Source of the DNA: Larix kaempferi
Taxonomy: Eukaryota; Streptophyta; Pinopsida; Pinales; Pinaceae
NCBI GenBank assembly: GCA_027924585.1
Contig: BSBM01000047.1
Coordinates: 22,135,501 to 22,199,500 of the forward strand
DNA length: 64,000 nucleotides
Direction: 5' to 3'
In this document: one piece after another, positions 31,992 to 43,684 of the stretch
Numbering within the stretch: position 1 is the stretch's first letter
Layout of the letters: every line of letters starts with the position of its first letter
Program-made: the position numbers and the translations under genes
Notes under the pieces: model-generated
Told to the model about the DNA's origin: nothing
Database searches by the model: none
The model's input: the letters and a program-made list of their open reading frames with translations, nothing else

Positions 31992-33079
31992 TCACTCTTT
32001 GTTACCATCAACCTGATTATCTTCCTCGCTTGGCATGATAGAATTGTTCTTCTCAAAAATATGTTTTGATATAGGGTTGTGTCTTAATATGAACCACCAA
32101 TCCTTATCCAACACGTCCAGGTAAAATAACACTTGGTTGCAATGTTTTGGGAATGTTAGAAAAAAATGATCGCAGAGCAATAATAATAAACAAGATGAAA
32201 ATATAAATCACATAAACACAATATCAAGAGAGACAACAATATAACGTGTTTCACCCAAAATGAGCTACGTTCACACAAAAATTGCTAGTCCTTATTATTA
32301 TACAATCCAACAAATGAAAAGATACAACCTGCAGCACATCCGCTGCAACTTTCTCTTCACTCTCTCCGAGTCTCTCTTACACAATCAGAGAGATGTTTGC
32401 AATGCTACAATACATTACATAGTCGTATTATAATGTTTTCCTTTTAAAGGGAATTACTATAGGAAAATACTACGGGCTACTCAATACCATGGGCCTGTGA
32501 AATGTTGGCCAACAAAAAAAACCATAAAAATTTCTTTCGGGGGCTTTTCCCTTGGACTCCCTTTCCCCGGGGCGCTTCCCCTGAACCCCCGTCGGGGGCC
32601 CGCTAGCCCTGGACCCCTGTTGGGGTAGATTCCCCCCACACCCCCCTCGCTGGGATGAGTGTACAATCCACCTGCATATCATATAAAATGGTTGTACAAA
32701 CACGACTGAAACAACATCTCTGAATTAAGAATATTAGGATCCACAACCAACAGGGAAAACATAAGGCTCCTTACTTTCATCCCACATCTTTCTAAATTTG
32801 ATACATATTATCCCACTATTGTGATATTCCTTTACATTTCTCTGGTCAAAGGTGTCCCACCTCTTGCACCGAAAAATAACACATTGGAAAGATGAGAAGT
32901 CCACTTGAATGATCTCTTGTATCTTTCGGACGTAACCTAACTGCCCCCGTGTTATGTTATGATCACGATGGCTAGCATGACTATATTGGTCGAACTCGAA
33001 TTCCACTCCACAGTCTTGTGTGACACGAACATCATCAGCATCCTCAGTGCAAAAATAATCCCAATAGGCCCAAATGTTC
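31992..33079 (-). pseudogene. tnp2 transposase C-terminal exon (DUF4216-like), split by a solo LTR
   Basis: The 5' half (33079-32753) starts after a TTTATACAG acceptor and includes GYVRKIQEIIQVDFSSFQCV and FRCKRWDTFD. The 3' half (32153-31992) includes CNQVLFYLDVLDKDWWFILR and ends in a stop at 31992. These are the two halves of DUF4216, the domain usually found C-terminal in tnp2-type CACTA transposase genes (..VVLFKC.W.D.., ..QVFY..D..DK.W.V.L). The frame is open on both sides of the solo LTR. When one TSD copy and the LTR are ignored, the phase matches, so this exon was intact when the LTR landed. Confidence 0.75.
32154..32752 (-). mobile_element. Copia-type solo LTR, TSD GGGAA
   Basis: 599 bp. 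On the minus strand it begins TGTTGGTTGTGGATCC and ends CGATC...TTCTAACA. It is flanked by the perfect 5-bp duplication GGGAA (32149-32153, 32753-32757), with no internal region. It contains a GC-rich core of CCCCGTCGGGGG-type sequence and the TTGCTCTGCGATC end shared with the copy at 56192-56774. It inserted in the DUF4216 exon. Confidence 0.92.
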
Positions 33080-35500
33080 CTGTATAAATGTGAACAAATG
33101 ATGATGGCATATGTCTAATAAAATGACCATTAATATATAAAATATAGATGTTATAATTTAAAGGTGCATTATAAAGTTAAAAATGTACACAAAGATATTA
33201 TTATCGAGTTGTTGTAGTCAATCCCTATGTTTAATGCATCCTCTTCAACAGGTGGGTAACAACCATATACAGTGTATTTCTCTCTGACTTGGTCAGCAAC
33301 CAAACAGTTGGGATAGATCATTGGCATATTTTATTTTAAATTATCAAGATGAGGCATGCATCTACCATTCAACCGTCTGAATTATTTCTTGTCAATGTCC
33401 CATTTCCTCCTATTCTCTTCATACAATGCGACCCACAACTATGTTGCCTCCATGTTGTAAATAATGAATTTATTGATGGCATCAATTTATAAATTCGATG
33501 ATGTATTCATGAAATCAAACCGAAATATAGTGCGTATGAGATAAAATATACACTATGAAGTTCAATGTGAATAGTTAATCTGTAGAAATTTGACAAAATA
33601 TAAGTGACTTACTCTTTATCATGCACCTTTTTCGTTCATTTGGAGTAGCTCCCCTTCCCTTTTGTCATCATCCCAAATCACCGTTCCTAGTGTGTGTTTG
33701 ATGATATGTTCCTCCATAAAGAAGATGAAACATTTTTAAATATATGCATGGTATCCAGTAAGTGGATAATCTTAAGATGCTCCGAATATGGGATCTCATA
33801 AAATACTAAGTTCTTTTTCATCCCAATGAGAATTTTCTCAACATAGGTGTCGATGAATTCAATATCATCGAACATAGTTTCCCCATTTGAATCGAACGTT
33901 TCTACAATTCCTTCTCTTTCACTCTGTCATATTCCCTAAGATAGTGAATCAATGTCATTATTTCAGGACTTTGGGTTCTCTCTGGTTTACCATTGAAAGC
34001 ATATGTGTTTCTCTTCTATAAGGGTAATATTATGGGAGGAATACCCTAGATCAAATGTACACCATCTTTTGTAGGTGGATGGACCACCTAGCCTTCACAA
34101 AAGGTCCATAACATTTACATCCATGATACCCATTTGTTACAAGACATGTGGTGTTATTGTATATAGAGCACGTTAGTGTTGAAGATCAATATAGTCGCAC
34201 CGAATTAACTATAGTGCCAAAAAATAATTTTAGGAATATAAACAAATCAATCAACATGTTTATCATAGTAAACTCTTAATCTTGGATAATCATGTGTGGT
34301 GTATGCACATATTCCATACAAAGTAAAACTCCTCTCCATTGGAATGGGTCTTGATACATTGTATGCTTGTATCCCTTCCCATAATTCCTTCAATTCATCA
34401 ATCAATGGTTGTAGGTAAAAATTAATATTCTTCACTTGTCTTCTACTAGGGTCTATAATTAAGCCATCATAAATTGTTCATTCTTCACTGACAACCATGG
34501 GGGGATATTGTTATTGATCACTACTAAATGACAAACAAAATAGTTGGTGTTTTGAAGGGAATATGGGTTAACTCCATCCATGGATTACTTAATCGAAGGC
34601 TCCATCCTTCATCCTTGAATTTATTGGGCCATGTATCCTCTATATGCTTCATGGATATTGAATTTGTTGGGATTCACATAACTACTGAATCACTTATGTG
34701 CGAGGCATGCCATCCCTGCAACATAGCTAATTCTTTGCAATGAAAGAGCTTTTGGATCCTTAGGATTATAGGCATGTGCCTCAATATCTTATGAGGAGGA
34801 CATGTGATTGAATCTTGTTTCTCAATTTATGGTACCTATCATGCCAACATTTTGGACATATCTCTTTGTCTGCATATTTTCCTCTATATAAAATACAATC
34901 ATTTGGACACAAATGATATGATGTGTACTCAACACCCAACATTTTCAATATTTTCATTGCCTCTTCGCAGCTATTGGACAATACATTATCATTCAGAATT
35001 ACCTTATCTTTGAATAACTTGCAGTTAGTGAACAATAGAAATGTACAATGTCATTTAACGTTCATAAAATCAACCATTTCAATGTTGATTTCTTTGAAAT
35101 ATTCCTCAAAATATAAGGGACTTGATGGTTAGTTACCCCAAAAGTGCCAAGAAACATGTGTTTGACATGCCATACATTGATTTCAAGTTGTATAGTAACA
35201 TTATTGTCGCTACCTGGCTAGACTTTGATCATCCAGGTCCAAAGAGAGGGGTGGTAGAAGTAGATTCCATGATTTCGAAGAATGTATCAGTGATATGAAA
35301 ATCATCCCCTAGCTCATCATCCTGGAATGCATCTAACAACATCGCATCAATGGTATCTGTATCCCGTAAAAAATCATCCATACCAGCCTCTATTTCATTT
35401 CCAACATGTGAAGAACTATTGTTACGGTAGACATTCCTATTTGTTGAATCTAGACATTCATCTCTGAGTTGCGCTCATTTTGCAACCTTCTCTCGATTTG
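33080..35500 (-). pseudogene. tnp2 transposase (CACTA/En-Spm type), decayed
   Basis: Blocks in 5'-3' order on the minus strand: MLLYNLKSMYGMSNTCFLAL (about 35170), SNSCEEAMKILKMLGVEYTS with HLCPNDCILYRGKYADKEIC (35000-34880, the cysteine motif), LQPLIDELKELWEGIQAYNV and TTHDYPRLR (about 34420-34270), TYAFNGKPERTQSPE (about 33985) and KNLVFYEIPYSEHLK with HLLDTMHIFKNV (about 33815-33735). These are the conserved landmarks of tnp2, the transposase of plant CACTA elements, which cuts the element out by its terminal repeats. Stops and frameshifts separate the blocks. An acidic N-terminal stretch (IDAMLLDAFQDDELGDDF) lies near 35300. Another protein-like stretch (EENRRKWDIDKK, VREKYTVYGCYPPVEEDALN) lies at 33190-33450. 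The gene is dead. Confidence 0.82.
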
Positions 35501-35759
35501 ACATTGTATTCGGGTGCAGCGGAAGATGGTAGACAGGTCACTCATCGTCAGAATCTTGATTTCATAAATATTGAACATTACATCAATGATATTAGTAAGC
35601 ACACACAATTGGTTTGTTCAAACATTATACCAAACAATTATTATAGAAGCATGGGAATTTTTTCCAAGACTAAATGTCCAACCACAAGCATTTTATAAAA
35701 CAAAATTTCAAATGGAGCAATACATTTACATTAATCCAATTGAAAATAAAAAAATATAA

Positions 35760-36990
35760 TTAATCAATGACTTTTGTCTTATGCCCAAAGGGGACGTCTA
35801 AAGGTAGTCCTAATGCAAGGCATCTTTGATGAGTTTTTGGTGGTCTATGAAAATTATAGTTTATTAATAACTCATCACCAAGAGAAAACTACGTATTGCA
35901 TTCACAACAGCAAATATGGGTGCTTTCCTTTTCATAAAGAACTCATGGTCATTGGAGTGTTCCTCAAATGAGCAATTTGTAGAAAATAAAGAGAACCTAG
36001 AACTATTTATGAACCATGGAATGTTCCCATGAACGTGGGGATGACCATCGATATATAACAAGTTCTTTTTGTTAAAGTTTCAAGAAGCAAAATCATTCAT
36101 GCACATACTATACATGGAAATGATATGTTTGTATTTAATCATATTTAAGTAATTAGACCAACAATAAAGAGGACTGCAAAATGGCATAAGTGCTACTAAC
36201 TGTTTGGGAGGAACGAGTACATGTAAATGGATAAACAACCCAATATTTCTAGCATCTATCTTATACTTGACAATCATAAAATTATTACCCCAAAAGGAGC
36301 ATTCGATTCCAACATTGGGCACAAGTAGAGAAGATGGCCAAGCACCAAACAAAGTGCAGTTGTAGGAATTTTGGTATTTACTTTGCAAATGCACAGGAAG
36401 AGAAAAGTCATCACTACCCTCCAACAATTTGATCAACCTTGGTGTGTATTTGGACATTTTTTCTTTCAATTCATACAACTTTTTGGATATCCTAGTAGAG
36501 ATGTTTTGGGTGGTATTAATATCACACTTTGGATCACTAGAACTTGCAGTTGACTGAACAAAAGCAAAGGGATTGGTCAATTTAGTATGAAACATAGTTG
36601 TTTTGGCTTCCAACTTTTCAAAAAATAAGCATAAGGAAGTGTTCCTACGTGCCTTTTTTTTTGTAAGCTAGTACCCACGGATTTTCGAATCGGTGACCTA
36701 ACACAAGGAGTTCCTTAACAGTACACATTCACCGTCTATTCTAAACCCCATGGGTATGTTCCTACATGTATTTCTATATCACCTATTGTATTTTTTATTG
36801 TGGTAGGAGGTATAAGACTATCAAAATTGGGTATTCGAACATTAATATAATGGGTTAGTGTGGCACACCAAGGGCTGTCCTTCAACTCTTGACATTTTGA
36901 ACAACCACATACTACTGGGGTTTCATAAAATAGATCCATCTCACGATGAATTACCATCAAGGACCCAATATTGTGGCTAGAAGATGGCAT
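35760..36990 (-). pseudogene. SET-domain (histone lysine methyltransferase-like) gene relic
   Basis: The minus strand reads FWGNNFMIVKYKIDARNIGL, then VPPKQLVALMPFCSPLYCW, then LLYIDGHPHVHGNIPWFINS followed by SR, then NCSFEEHSNDHEFFMKRKAP and IFAVVNAIR. After a one-base shift near 35880 comes SLGDELLINYNFHRP, ending at a stop at 35760. GNIxxFINSS...NCxFEEH and GDELLxNYxF are the cofactor- and substrate-binding motifs of SET lysine methyltransferases. A TGA lies between the MCMNDFAS and NFNKKN blocks (about 36084). Upstream, a Cys-rich stretch (CGCSKCQELKDSPWC, about 36905) and a region split by a SINE probably belong to the same gene. The usual GxG motif reads RNIG. It lies just upstream of, and co-oriented with, the tnp2 gene, suggesting capture by the transposon. 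Confidence 0.75.
36640..36768 (-). mobile_element. Short tRNA-derived SINE or tRNA retropseudogene with 12-bp TSD
   Basis: The flanks TGTTCCTACGTG (36640-36651) and TGTTCCTACATG (36757-36768) differ only by one CpG-type change. The insert (about 105 bp, minus strand) ends in an A run. It contains GGTCACCGATTCGAAAATCC, a B-box-like block, and its ends TACCCATG and CGTGGGTA could pair like an acceptor stem. It interrupts the SET-domain gene region. Confidence 0.75.
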
Positions 36991-37440
36991 GTTACAATTG
37001 GCAAGGTAAAGAGGCTATCCATTTTCATCTACCAATTGCTTGCGCTCTATTGCTCCAGATAAGAGATCGAGGTATTTTTCACCTGGTGGAATATATTATG
37101 CATCTGAACTCGATCATGATTCAAGATCATGTAAAATAGAATACATTGTTATTCATATTCACATGGATAAATAACATAAATTCAATAAGATAATCAAAAT
37201 CTAAATAAAATCTAAACTGATTAGAAATGGAAAGGGAGGACTTGATGAACTTTGAATAATATGGAATGAGCTTGAATTTGAAGAATTAGTCATTTGATAT
37301 TATAAATTATCCCCCTGCATTTGAGCCAAATCAAGAATCAATATGTGATCTATAGTCCTAAAATAAATTTTGAACATTTCAAATAAATATGCCATTTTAA
37401 GTTCATTTGAGAGAAATATACAATTTTAAGTTGTAACATA
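36991..37440. other. AT-rich spacer upstream of the SET relic
   Basis: No coding sequence recognised. Perhaps the promoter side of the minus-strand genes. Confidence 0.4.
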
Positions 37441-38900
37441 CAGTCACATGGCTTTTTAACGCATTCGGTGAGATTTAGTAAACATAGTGCACCGATGCGT
37501 CTTAAACATATAATTGTATTGGTGCATAAAAAACACATACACACCGATGGAAAACATCCACAAAAAATATATATATGGTATATTTGATAGATGATACATA
37601 TATATGCATTTTTCAATATTATAATCATCGATACATTTTTATATTATAACGACCCGGTGCACTAATATATTTGAAATGCACCAGATATTAGAAAACACAA
37701 GCAATACAAAACTAGCAATTTAGACTATTTTATGTCTGCCCGGTGCTCTTTGCAAATAATATCCCACCAATGCTTCATATACAAAAAGTGCATCGATTCC
37801 CACATATATTATGAGCACACCGGTTTTTACATAACCCGACTTGAAAATACCTTATTTACATATTTATTTTCCTATTTTAGGCTTAGACAGTGCGCTCTAA
37901 AACCTATAACGCACCGGTACAATCATATCTTAAAGGAGCATTGTTTATGTGAAAAAGTATTATGAAATTATATCTTAACGATGTGTTTCCTATCAAGGTG
38001 CACCGATGTGTGTATATAATAAAGCACACTAGTATGTGGAAATGTGAAAACAAAGCATGAGTTATTTTTCTCCATGAGTTGAAAAAGGCCCGCGGGATTT
38101 CTTTTCAAAAACCATTTTGATAAATTGTTTGAAAAAAAAACTAATCACTATTTCATTATTTTGCCGAAATTTTGAAGGGAGAGTTTTGCAAGAGAGATTT
38201 ATCGGGGATGACTTTGGAGAAATAGATTTTTTCTGAAGATTGGAATTTGTAAAGTATGGTGAATCACACAAAACTCTTCATAATAGAAATTTCAAGTATG
38301 CAAAATCTTACTATTGATCTCAATGCATGGTTTATTTATGTTCCTATTAAGATTTAAAGTAAATTTTAAGAAAATAAAAAAATTCCATAGCTACCTTCAA
38401 CATTGGAACCTTGCTTTCATGTTGCTTCCTTTTGTTTTATGTGGCTGCAAACTTTAACATTAGGACTTATCCCCCTCTGCTATTTCACAATTAGGGTTTT
38501 TCTTTTTAGAAACTTTAGATTTAATAGATTTGTGCTTATATATAAGGCGTTGTACATTTGATGAAATGGGACCACTTATTGTGTCAGATCCCAAACCCTA
38601 TCCATGTCAGTGTTTTTTTTTCCATAAAACGCTTTCACAGTTTTCAGGGCAGACAGTTCCATAGATAGCACTGGTGTGCTTGTATTAAAAGAACACCGTT
38701 TGACTGCATTAATTTTTTTTTTAGGAAATTTATGTAGTGCTATGGGTAATAAGGCGCATCAATGTTGTTGAATAAATATATCGCGTCGATATAGTTGTAG
38801 TTTTTTTTTTAAATTTATTTTTCATTATTGGTGCTTAAATATATATGATGCATTGGTGCGTATATACAGTCGATGCAACACGGAATTTTTATTCATAGAC
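37441..38900. repeat. Cluster of GCACCGATGC-like motifs (left cluster)
   Basis: Motifs of the form GCACCGATGC, GCACCGGTAC, GCATCGATTC or GCATTGGTGCG occur on both strands about every 50-100 bp, for example at 37489, 37911 and 38000, and near 38760 and 38850. Dense short direct and inverted motifs are typical of subterminal regions of CACTA transposons, where TNPA-type proteins bind. The same motif recurs at 41.2-41.7 kb. Confidence 0.65.
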
Positions 38901-39171
38901 CACATCGATATGGAAGAGTAATTTTTTTAGCTGGAACTTATGTAATTTATTGGTATAATATATTTAATAGCTTCTCTATTATTTGGTCCGGGTTGTTTAT
39001 TGATAGTAAATCTGTTAAAGAGTTCAAGGAAGAATAATTTTGATCAGCATGATGGGAGCACATCCAAAAAACGTGAAGAAAGAAATTTCTTTGTAATTTC
39101 AGTATAAAATTAATATGTTTGAATTCTATGTAAGTTTAACTAATGTGTATTGGTTAATGTGTGTCATGCAG

Positions 39172-40736
39172 ATCCAGAAAACAGGAAGCTCAATAAGATT
39201 CTTTCCAATCTAAGTGCAGAAGAGCACAAAACCTTGATGAAAAAGTTGTAGATGGATGAATTAGGTGAATCAAAAAGTAATCAATGTGAATTTTTCTTCG
39301 AATTTTCAGTAATAATTCACTTAAGAATATCTCCTAACATGTTTAAAACAATCTATTTCAAATATGTTAAATGTTATGTAGGGACCAACAACAAGGGAAG
39401 AGAAAGTTGTCGTAAGAAAATAAAAATTGTGGAAGATATAAATGATGATGAATTGGTCCTTAGCTCATCTGGAGGGGTACTGGAAGTTAATGAAAGGGGG
39501 GGAAGATTTTATAAAACTATGAGGGATATAATGGAAAGAATGTATAGACGTACTTTCCACTTAGTGTACAAAAATCAATCCAATGACTCCAAGAATCAGG
39601 CTATATTTAAATTGCAAGAAACGTTTACTGAGCAATTGTTAATGAGACCTATCAAATTTGCAAAACCAAAAACATACAACAACAAAAAAGAATCATTGAA
39701 AAAATAATATTCCTAAACATGTTTATATAGAATATGTATATACTACTACAAAACATTGAATTATTTATTAATATTAATTCTACTATATTTACTTTTCATA
39801 TCAATATAAAAATATTTTAATTTCATTTTAATTTTTCATGATGATTATGAAAATCCCAGAGGACAAACGAGGTGATATCCAAAAAATGTCAATAGAGATG
39901 TCTAGAAAAGTGTACAAGGAGATGGTCAAAGAAATGGACATAATTGCATCGCAAAAGGAGCCATCTCAACAACAATGTGCTTCAAATATATGTAATCACT
40001 GATTTATTTTTTCTTTAACGCACATATAATTAATTATTTAATATTAAATATTAATTTTCAATTCTTTTTTGCATAAAATAAAAGAAAATGGAATCCATTC
40101 AGCACACAAGACATGGCGACAAGGAAGAAAAGGGTTGATAGGAAAGTTTGTGAGTAAATGTGAATTTTCCTTACAACATAAGATTTCATATTGGTTCTGA
40201 TCTTTATATTTTAATTTTTTTACCCTCATCCTTGGATGTCTTCAAACAGATTCTTAGATACAAAGAAGAGTCATTACAAGAATTGATTGACATTAGATTA
40301 AGTATGGGTTGTGAGTATATGTGGGCTTATAAAAAAATAGTTGTGGAATTCATAAGTATGTATATTGTTTTACTTCTATCATATTATAATTAATAGAGCA
40401 ACAAAAAACATTTATATTAAATCTATGATTTATGATGGGGTATAAAACTTACATGAAACAAAGTATGGATTGGATCCAACAGAAAAGTTGTTGAGAGAAG
40501 GCATGAGACATGACTTTGAAAGTATGTGTACTATTTATGACACAAGTCTTACTATAATGTGCTTTTTTATTTACATAATCATGTATATTATCTATTTTTG
40601 CATTATGCCCAGCAATGTAGATACACTCATTACACTTTATTTTTATGTTTGTAGATGGAAGCTGAAGAGGAGGAACACAGTCAACGAAATCAGCAAAACA
40701 TTCGGCCAAATAACTCAAGTCATGCAAGTAGCTTGA
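39172..40736 (+). pseudogene. Multi-exon plus-strand gene, possible transposon accessory protein
   Basis: Exon-like segments with splice borders: 39172-39264 (preceded by GTGTGTCATGCAG, followed by GTGAATC) and 39382-39707 (after TTATGTAG). Further ones lie at about 39860-40000, 40251-40355 and 40653-40736. Text includes RKLNKILSNLSAEEHKTLMK, then a TAG, then KIKIVEDINDDELVLSSSGG and FHLVYKNQSNDSKNQAIFKL. Later come EMSRKVYKEMVKEMDIIASQ, LRYKEESLQELIDIRL and an acidic/polar tail (MEAEEEEHSQRNQQ). Position between the two motif clusters and the charged, coiled composition suggest a TNPA-like second protein of the CACTA element. No definite family signature was recognised. The internal TAG at 39249 suggests decay. 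Confidence 0.5.
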
Positions 40737-40799
40737 GCACTAAAAGCAGTTCCATCGAAGAATGACGATCAATATAATTGGATGTTAATGTAAGTTGTA

Positions 40800-41219
40800 T
40801 GTTTTGAAATAATTGTTTGAAAATATGACATTTTGTATAATGCACTGGACATAGTTTCCCAATTGGAAGACGACAGGTTACCAATAAGTGTAACAATTAC
40901 ATATTGAGATTTTGATTATTGTGGACCTTTATGTTGTCCCATTTTGTATGAAAAAGGGCCCCTTATTCATTTATAATAAAATAAAGTTCTTTTTATATTG
41001 CATTGTCCAATGTCATTGTGAAATGTTACATCACTAATTAAATATTACAATGAACACATGTGAAATTTTTGATGATATAAAAAATTAATCTAAACATCAT
41101 ATCCAAATGTAATAATTAAATTTCAAATTATATGAATATTATTGTAAAAATAATTTCATTTTCTGATGAATAATGGAATATATATATATATATATCAGTG
41201 AATTAAAATTTGTCTAGTA
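40800..41219. other. AT-rich spacer with TA microsatellite
   Basis: 3' flank of the plus-strand gene, including TATATATATATATATA near 41180. Nothing else seen. Confidence 0.5.
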
Positions 41220-41745
41220 GTCACCGGTCACTGGTCACCAATGAGAAAATGAATACAAATGCTTTTAATTGTTTTAATCGCATCGGTTTGTCTAAGTAAA
41301 AGTTGCAACAATGTAATTAATGATGTGGAAATGTGGGCACCGATGCTTTTGAAATACAATTGCATCGATGCAACAAAGTGGTAGTTATATGCCCAATGTA
41401 GTTTTATTATTTGTATGCAACAATACTTTCCATATAACAATGCACCGTGATACAAAATATTGTGATCGCACAATAATGTAAAAATGCAATGAACATCAAA
41501 GTCTGGTCAACTTCACCAATGTGTTTTCCATCCCTGTCAGCACTAGTGCATTATCTAAGGACATAAGCACCGATGCAATGTTTCTTATAGAGCATTGGTG
41601 CACATGAAGTTATAGAGCACAGGTGCCATTAAGATATTTGTACACATCGGTGCTTGTTTGTATTAAAATAAACTAATGCTTTTTCAATTAATGTGCACCA
41701 GTGCCATTTATTATTGTATGCACCAGTGCGTTCAGTTTAGTAAAA
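41220..41745. repeat. Cluster of GCACCGATGC-like motifs (right cluster)
   Basis: GCACCGATGC at 41337 and 41567, with GCATCGATGC, GCATTGGTGC, GCACAGGTGC, CATCGGTGC and CACCAGTGC variants between. This is the same motif as in the 37.4-38.9 kb cluster and lies just inside the putative right terminus. Confidence 0.75.
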
Positions 41746-41764
41746 TACAACATAAAAATTCCTC

Positions 41765-41946
41765 CACTAAAACCTCTGACTACCGAGTTTTTTTAGTTAT
41801 AATAGTTTTCCGTAAAAACCTCCGCCAAACCATACAGTACCATTGGCGGAGGTTGTAGCGGAGGTTTCTTTGACAATTTTGGATAATCTTGTAACACTAA
41901 AAACCTCTGCTATAACCTCCTATACAAGGTCTTTTTCTTGTAATCC
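41765..41946. mobile_element. Right terminal region of the CACTA-like transposon
   Basis: AACCTC(T/C)GC units in both orientations, including a hairpin AACCTCCGCCAA/TTGGCGGAGGTT (about 41817-41856). They lead to TTTTTCTTGTA at about 41934-41944. In reverse this reads TACAAGAAAAA, the inner part of the classical CACTACAAGAAAA terminus with its first bases changed. The adjacent LINE ORF1 frame breaks exactly here. The matching left end was not found. Confidence 0.55.
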
Positions 41947-42110
41947 CAAACCGACATTATAATAAACAACATAGTGTTAGGATCAAAGTTAGGGAACCAA
42001 GGAGTTATAAAATTTCTTGCACTACCCCAAAACCAATGACACTCCTCAAGCACTTGTTTATAACCATCATGATCATAGAATTGAATAATTAAAAATCCCT
42101 TGGAAGACAT
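41947..42110 (-). pseudogene. LINE ORF1 (DUF4283) fragment cut by the transposon
   Basis: The minus strand reads SSKGFLIIQFYDHDGYKQVL, then WFWGSARNFITPWFPNFDPN and SVW. This is the first half of DUF4283 in plant LINE ORF1. The expected continuation (R.P..PL..W) is replaced by CACTA terminal sequence at about 41946. It is a different copy from the one at 17-21 kb. Confidence 0.72.
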
Positions 42111-43480
42111 AGAGATTTCACATTTCTCTATCTAGGTTGAGTGAATTTAGTTAAACAATGTTGTTGTGGGAGGTCAGTACCCACTAAATCAACAAATAAT
42201 TAAATCTTTTTCATATAGTGAATGGATATGGGTTACCTCCAGTGTTGTGATATCCATTACTGACACCTCTTCATCATGCCCCATTATATAAGAACTATGA
42301 ATAGGAGAAGGCTTGGAGGAAATGATACAAGTTTGGAAGTTGTTGGCATTTTGAAACCCACAACTCCTCCACGTAATTGCATTACCAAATTGATATATCG
42401 TAAAATATTTGCATATATTGTAGACATACAATAATGTTTGAAGTCGTCTACCCCATACATTAAACACTATTGAGCAACAAGAATACCTTGAGCATACTCC
42501 AATTTCTACTTTAGATCAAACACACAATCTTCATAATGCACCAACAAGCATATTTTTTGCAAAGAGGAACCTAACCATAATCTAAATTTTTGCCATCCTT
42601 TTTCCAATAACACCAAAAACTTAGCTAGTAGAAATTTTGTCAAACGCTCAAACGCTTTGTTTACAAAAATTTCATCAAATAAATGCTCAATATCCCCAAC
42701 ACCGAGACGTTAATTGTGTGTATACATTTCATCAAACAAGTTCCAAGTTGTCTTCAAGCTTTTTCCAAACACTTTGTGTGCAAGTGTTTCACCAATATAA
42801 TTAGAATAACTTCCACCACTCACAATTAACATTATGTGCTAGGTTTTAGCTACAAGAATAAAACCTTCTTTATATCCATGTTAAAAAATAAAACATTTAA
42901 ATAAATTTAAAACACTAACCATTAATAATAATTAATAAAACTAAACTTTTAATTACTTATCAAACCTTCTTGATATCCATGTTAAAGAATAAAACATTTA
43001 AATAAATTTAAATGTTTTAAGCACGATAATTTAATTTGAAGCACAATAATCCTCGATACTTCATGAATTTAAACGAGAGAAGAAATATAATTTATCTATG
43101 TGTCATCGTTTTTTCTTCTCTTCATTTTAAAAAGATTACATTGACGGTTAAATCTAATTTGTATTTTTAATAGAATAAAGTAAATCCAAATCTAATTTGT
43201 ATTTTTAATAAAATAAAGTAAATCAAAATCTAATTTGTATTTTTTAAAAATAAAATAAAATATTGTAGATTTTCATCATTTTATAAATTTTATATTTTTA
43301 GTTTTTAATAAAATAAATTAAATCTCTAATTTGTATTATATATATATATATTTGTAGATTTTCATTATTTTATAAATTTTATATTTAAAAAAAAAAAAAC
43401 ATTTTATGAATTTAAACCTTCTAATTTTGCGATATAAAACACAAATTTGTAAAATGTTTGGGATAAAAGAATATATTAGT
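42111..43480. other. AT-rich sequence with local duplications, no gene seen
   Basis: AAACCTTCTT(T/G)ATATCCATGTTAAA... is duplicated (about 42872 and 42963), and AAATCTAATTTGTATTTTTAATA is repeated three times (about 43150-43235). An ORF at 42189-42467 on the minus strand is unrecognised. Confidence 0.5.
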
Positions 43481-43684
43481 CTCACCCAATCTTATGATCA
43501 TTACTAACCATTAATTAATTTCTTGATAAATTGAATATTTAGGGAATAAATATAAGTTTATATTTAACATTTATATAAATTTTTAATGTTGCCTGCTTTG
43601 TATGTCTACATGTAGTCGTATAAGTAAATTTAAAATTAATGTCACCTTTACGAGTAGTAATAACGACAAAGAGTTTTTACTTTT
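43480..43684 (+). repeat. 5' flank shared with the intact tRNA-Arg locus
   Basis: The order of blocks here (TC(T)CACC..ATC.TTA..ATCATTA.TAA...GGGAATA.ATATA.GTTTA.ATTTAACATTT) matches 47740-47940 with many substitutions, showing that the tRNA and its upstream region were duplicated together. Confidence 0.65.

Noticed and set aside
31900-32000. Left terminus of the CACTA-like element near the tnp2 stop codon
   Set aside because: No CACTACAAGAAAA-type sequence was found between 28.6 and 32 kb, so the left end could not be placed.
32470-32703. Minus-strand ORFs rich in Gly/Arg/Pro
   Set aside because: They lie in the GC-rich core of a solo LTR, which is non-coding; the same core in the second copy also gives unrelated ORFs.
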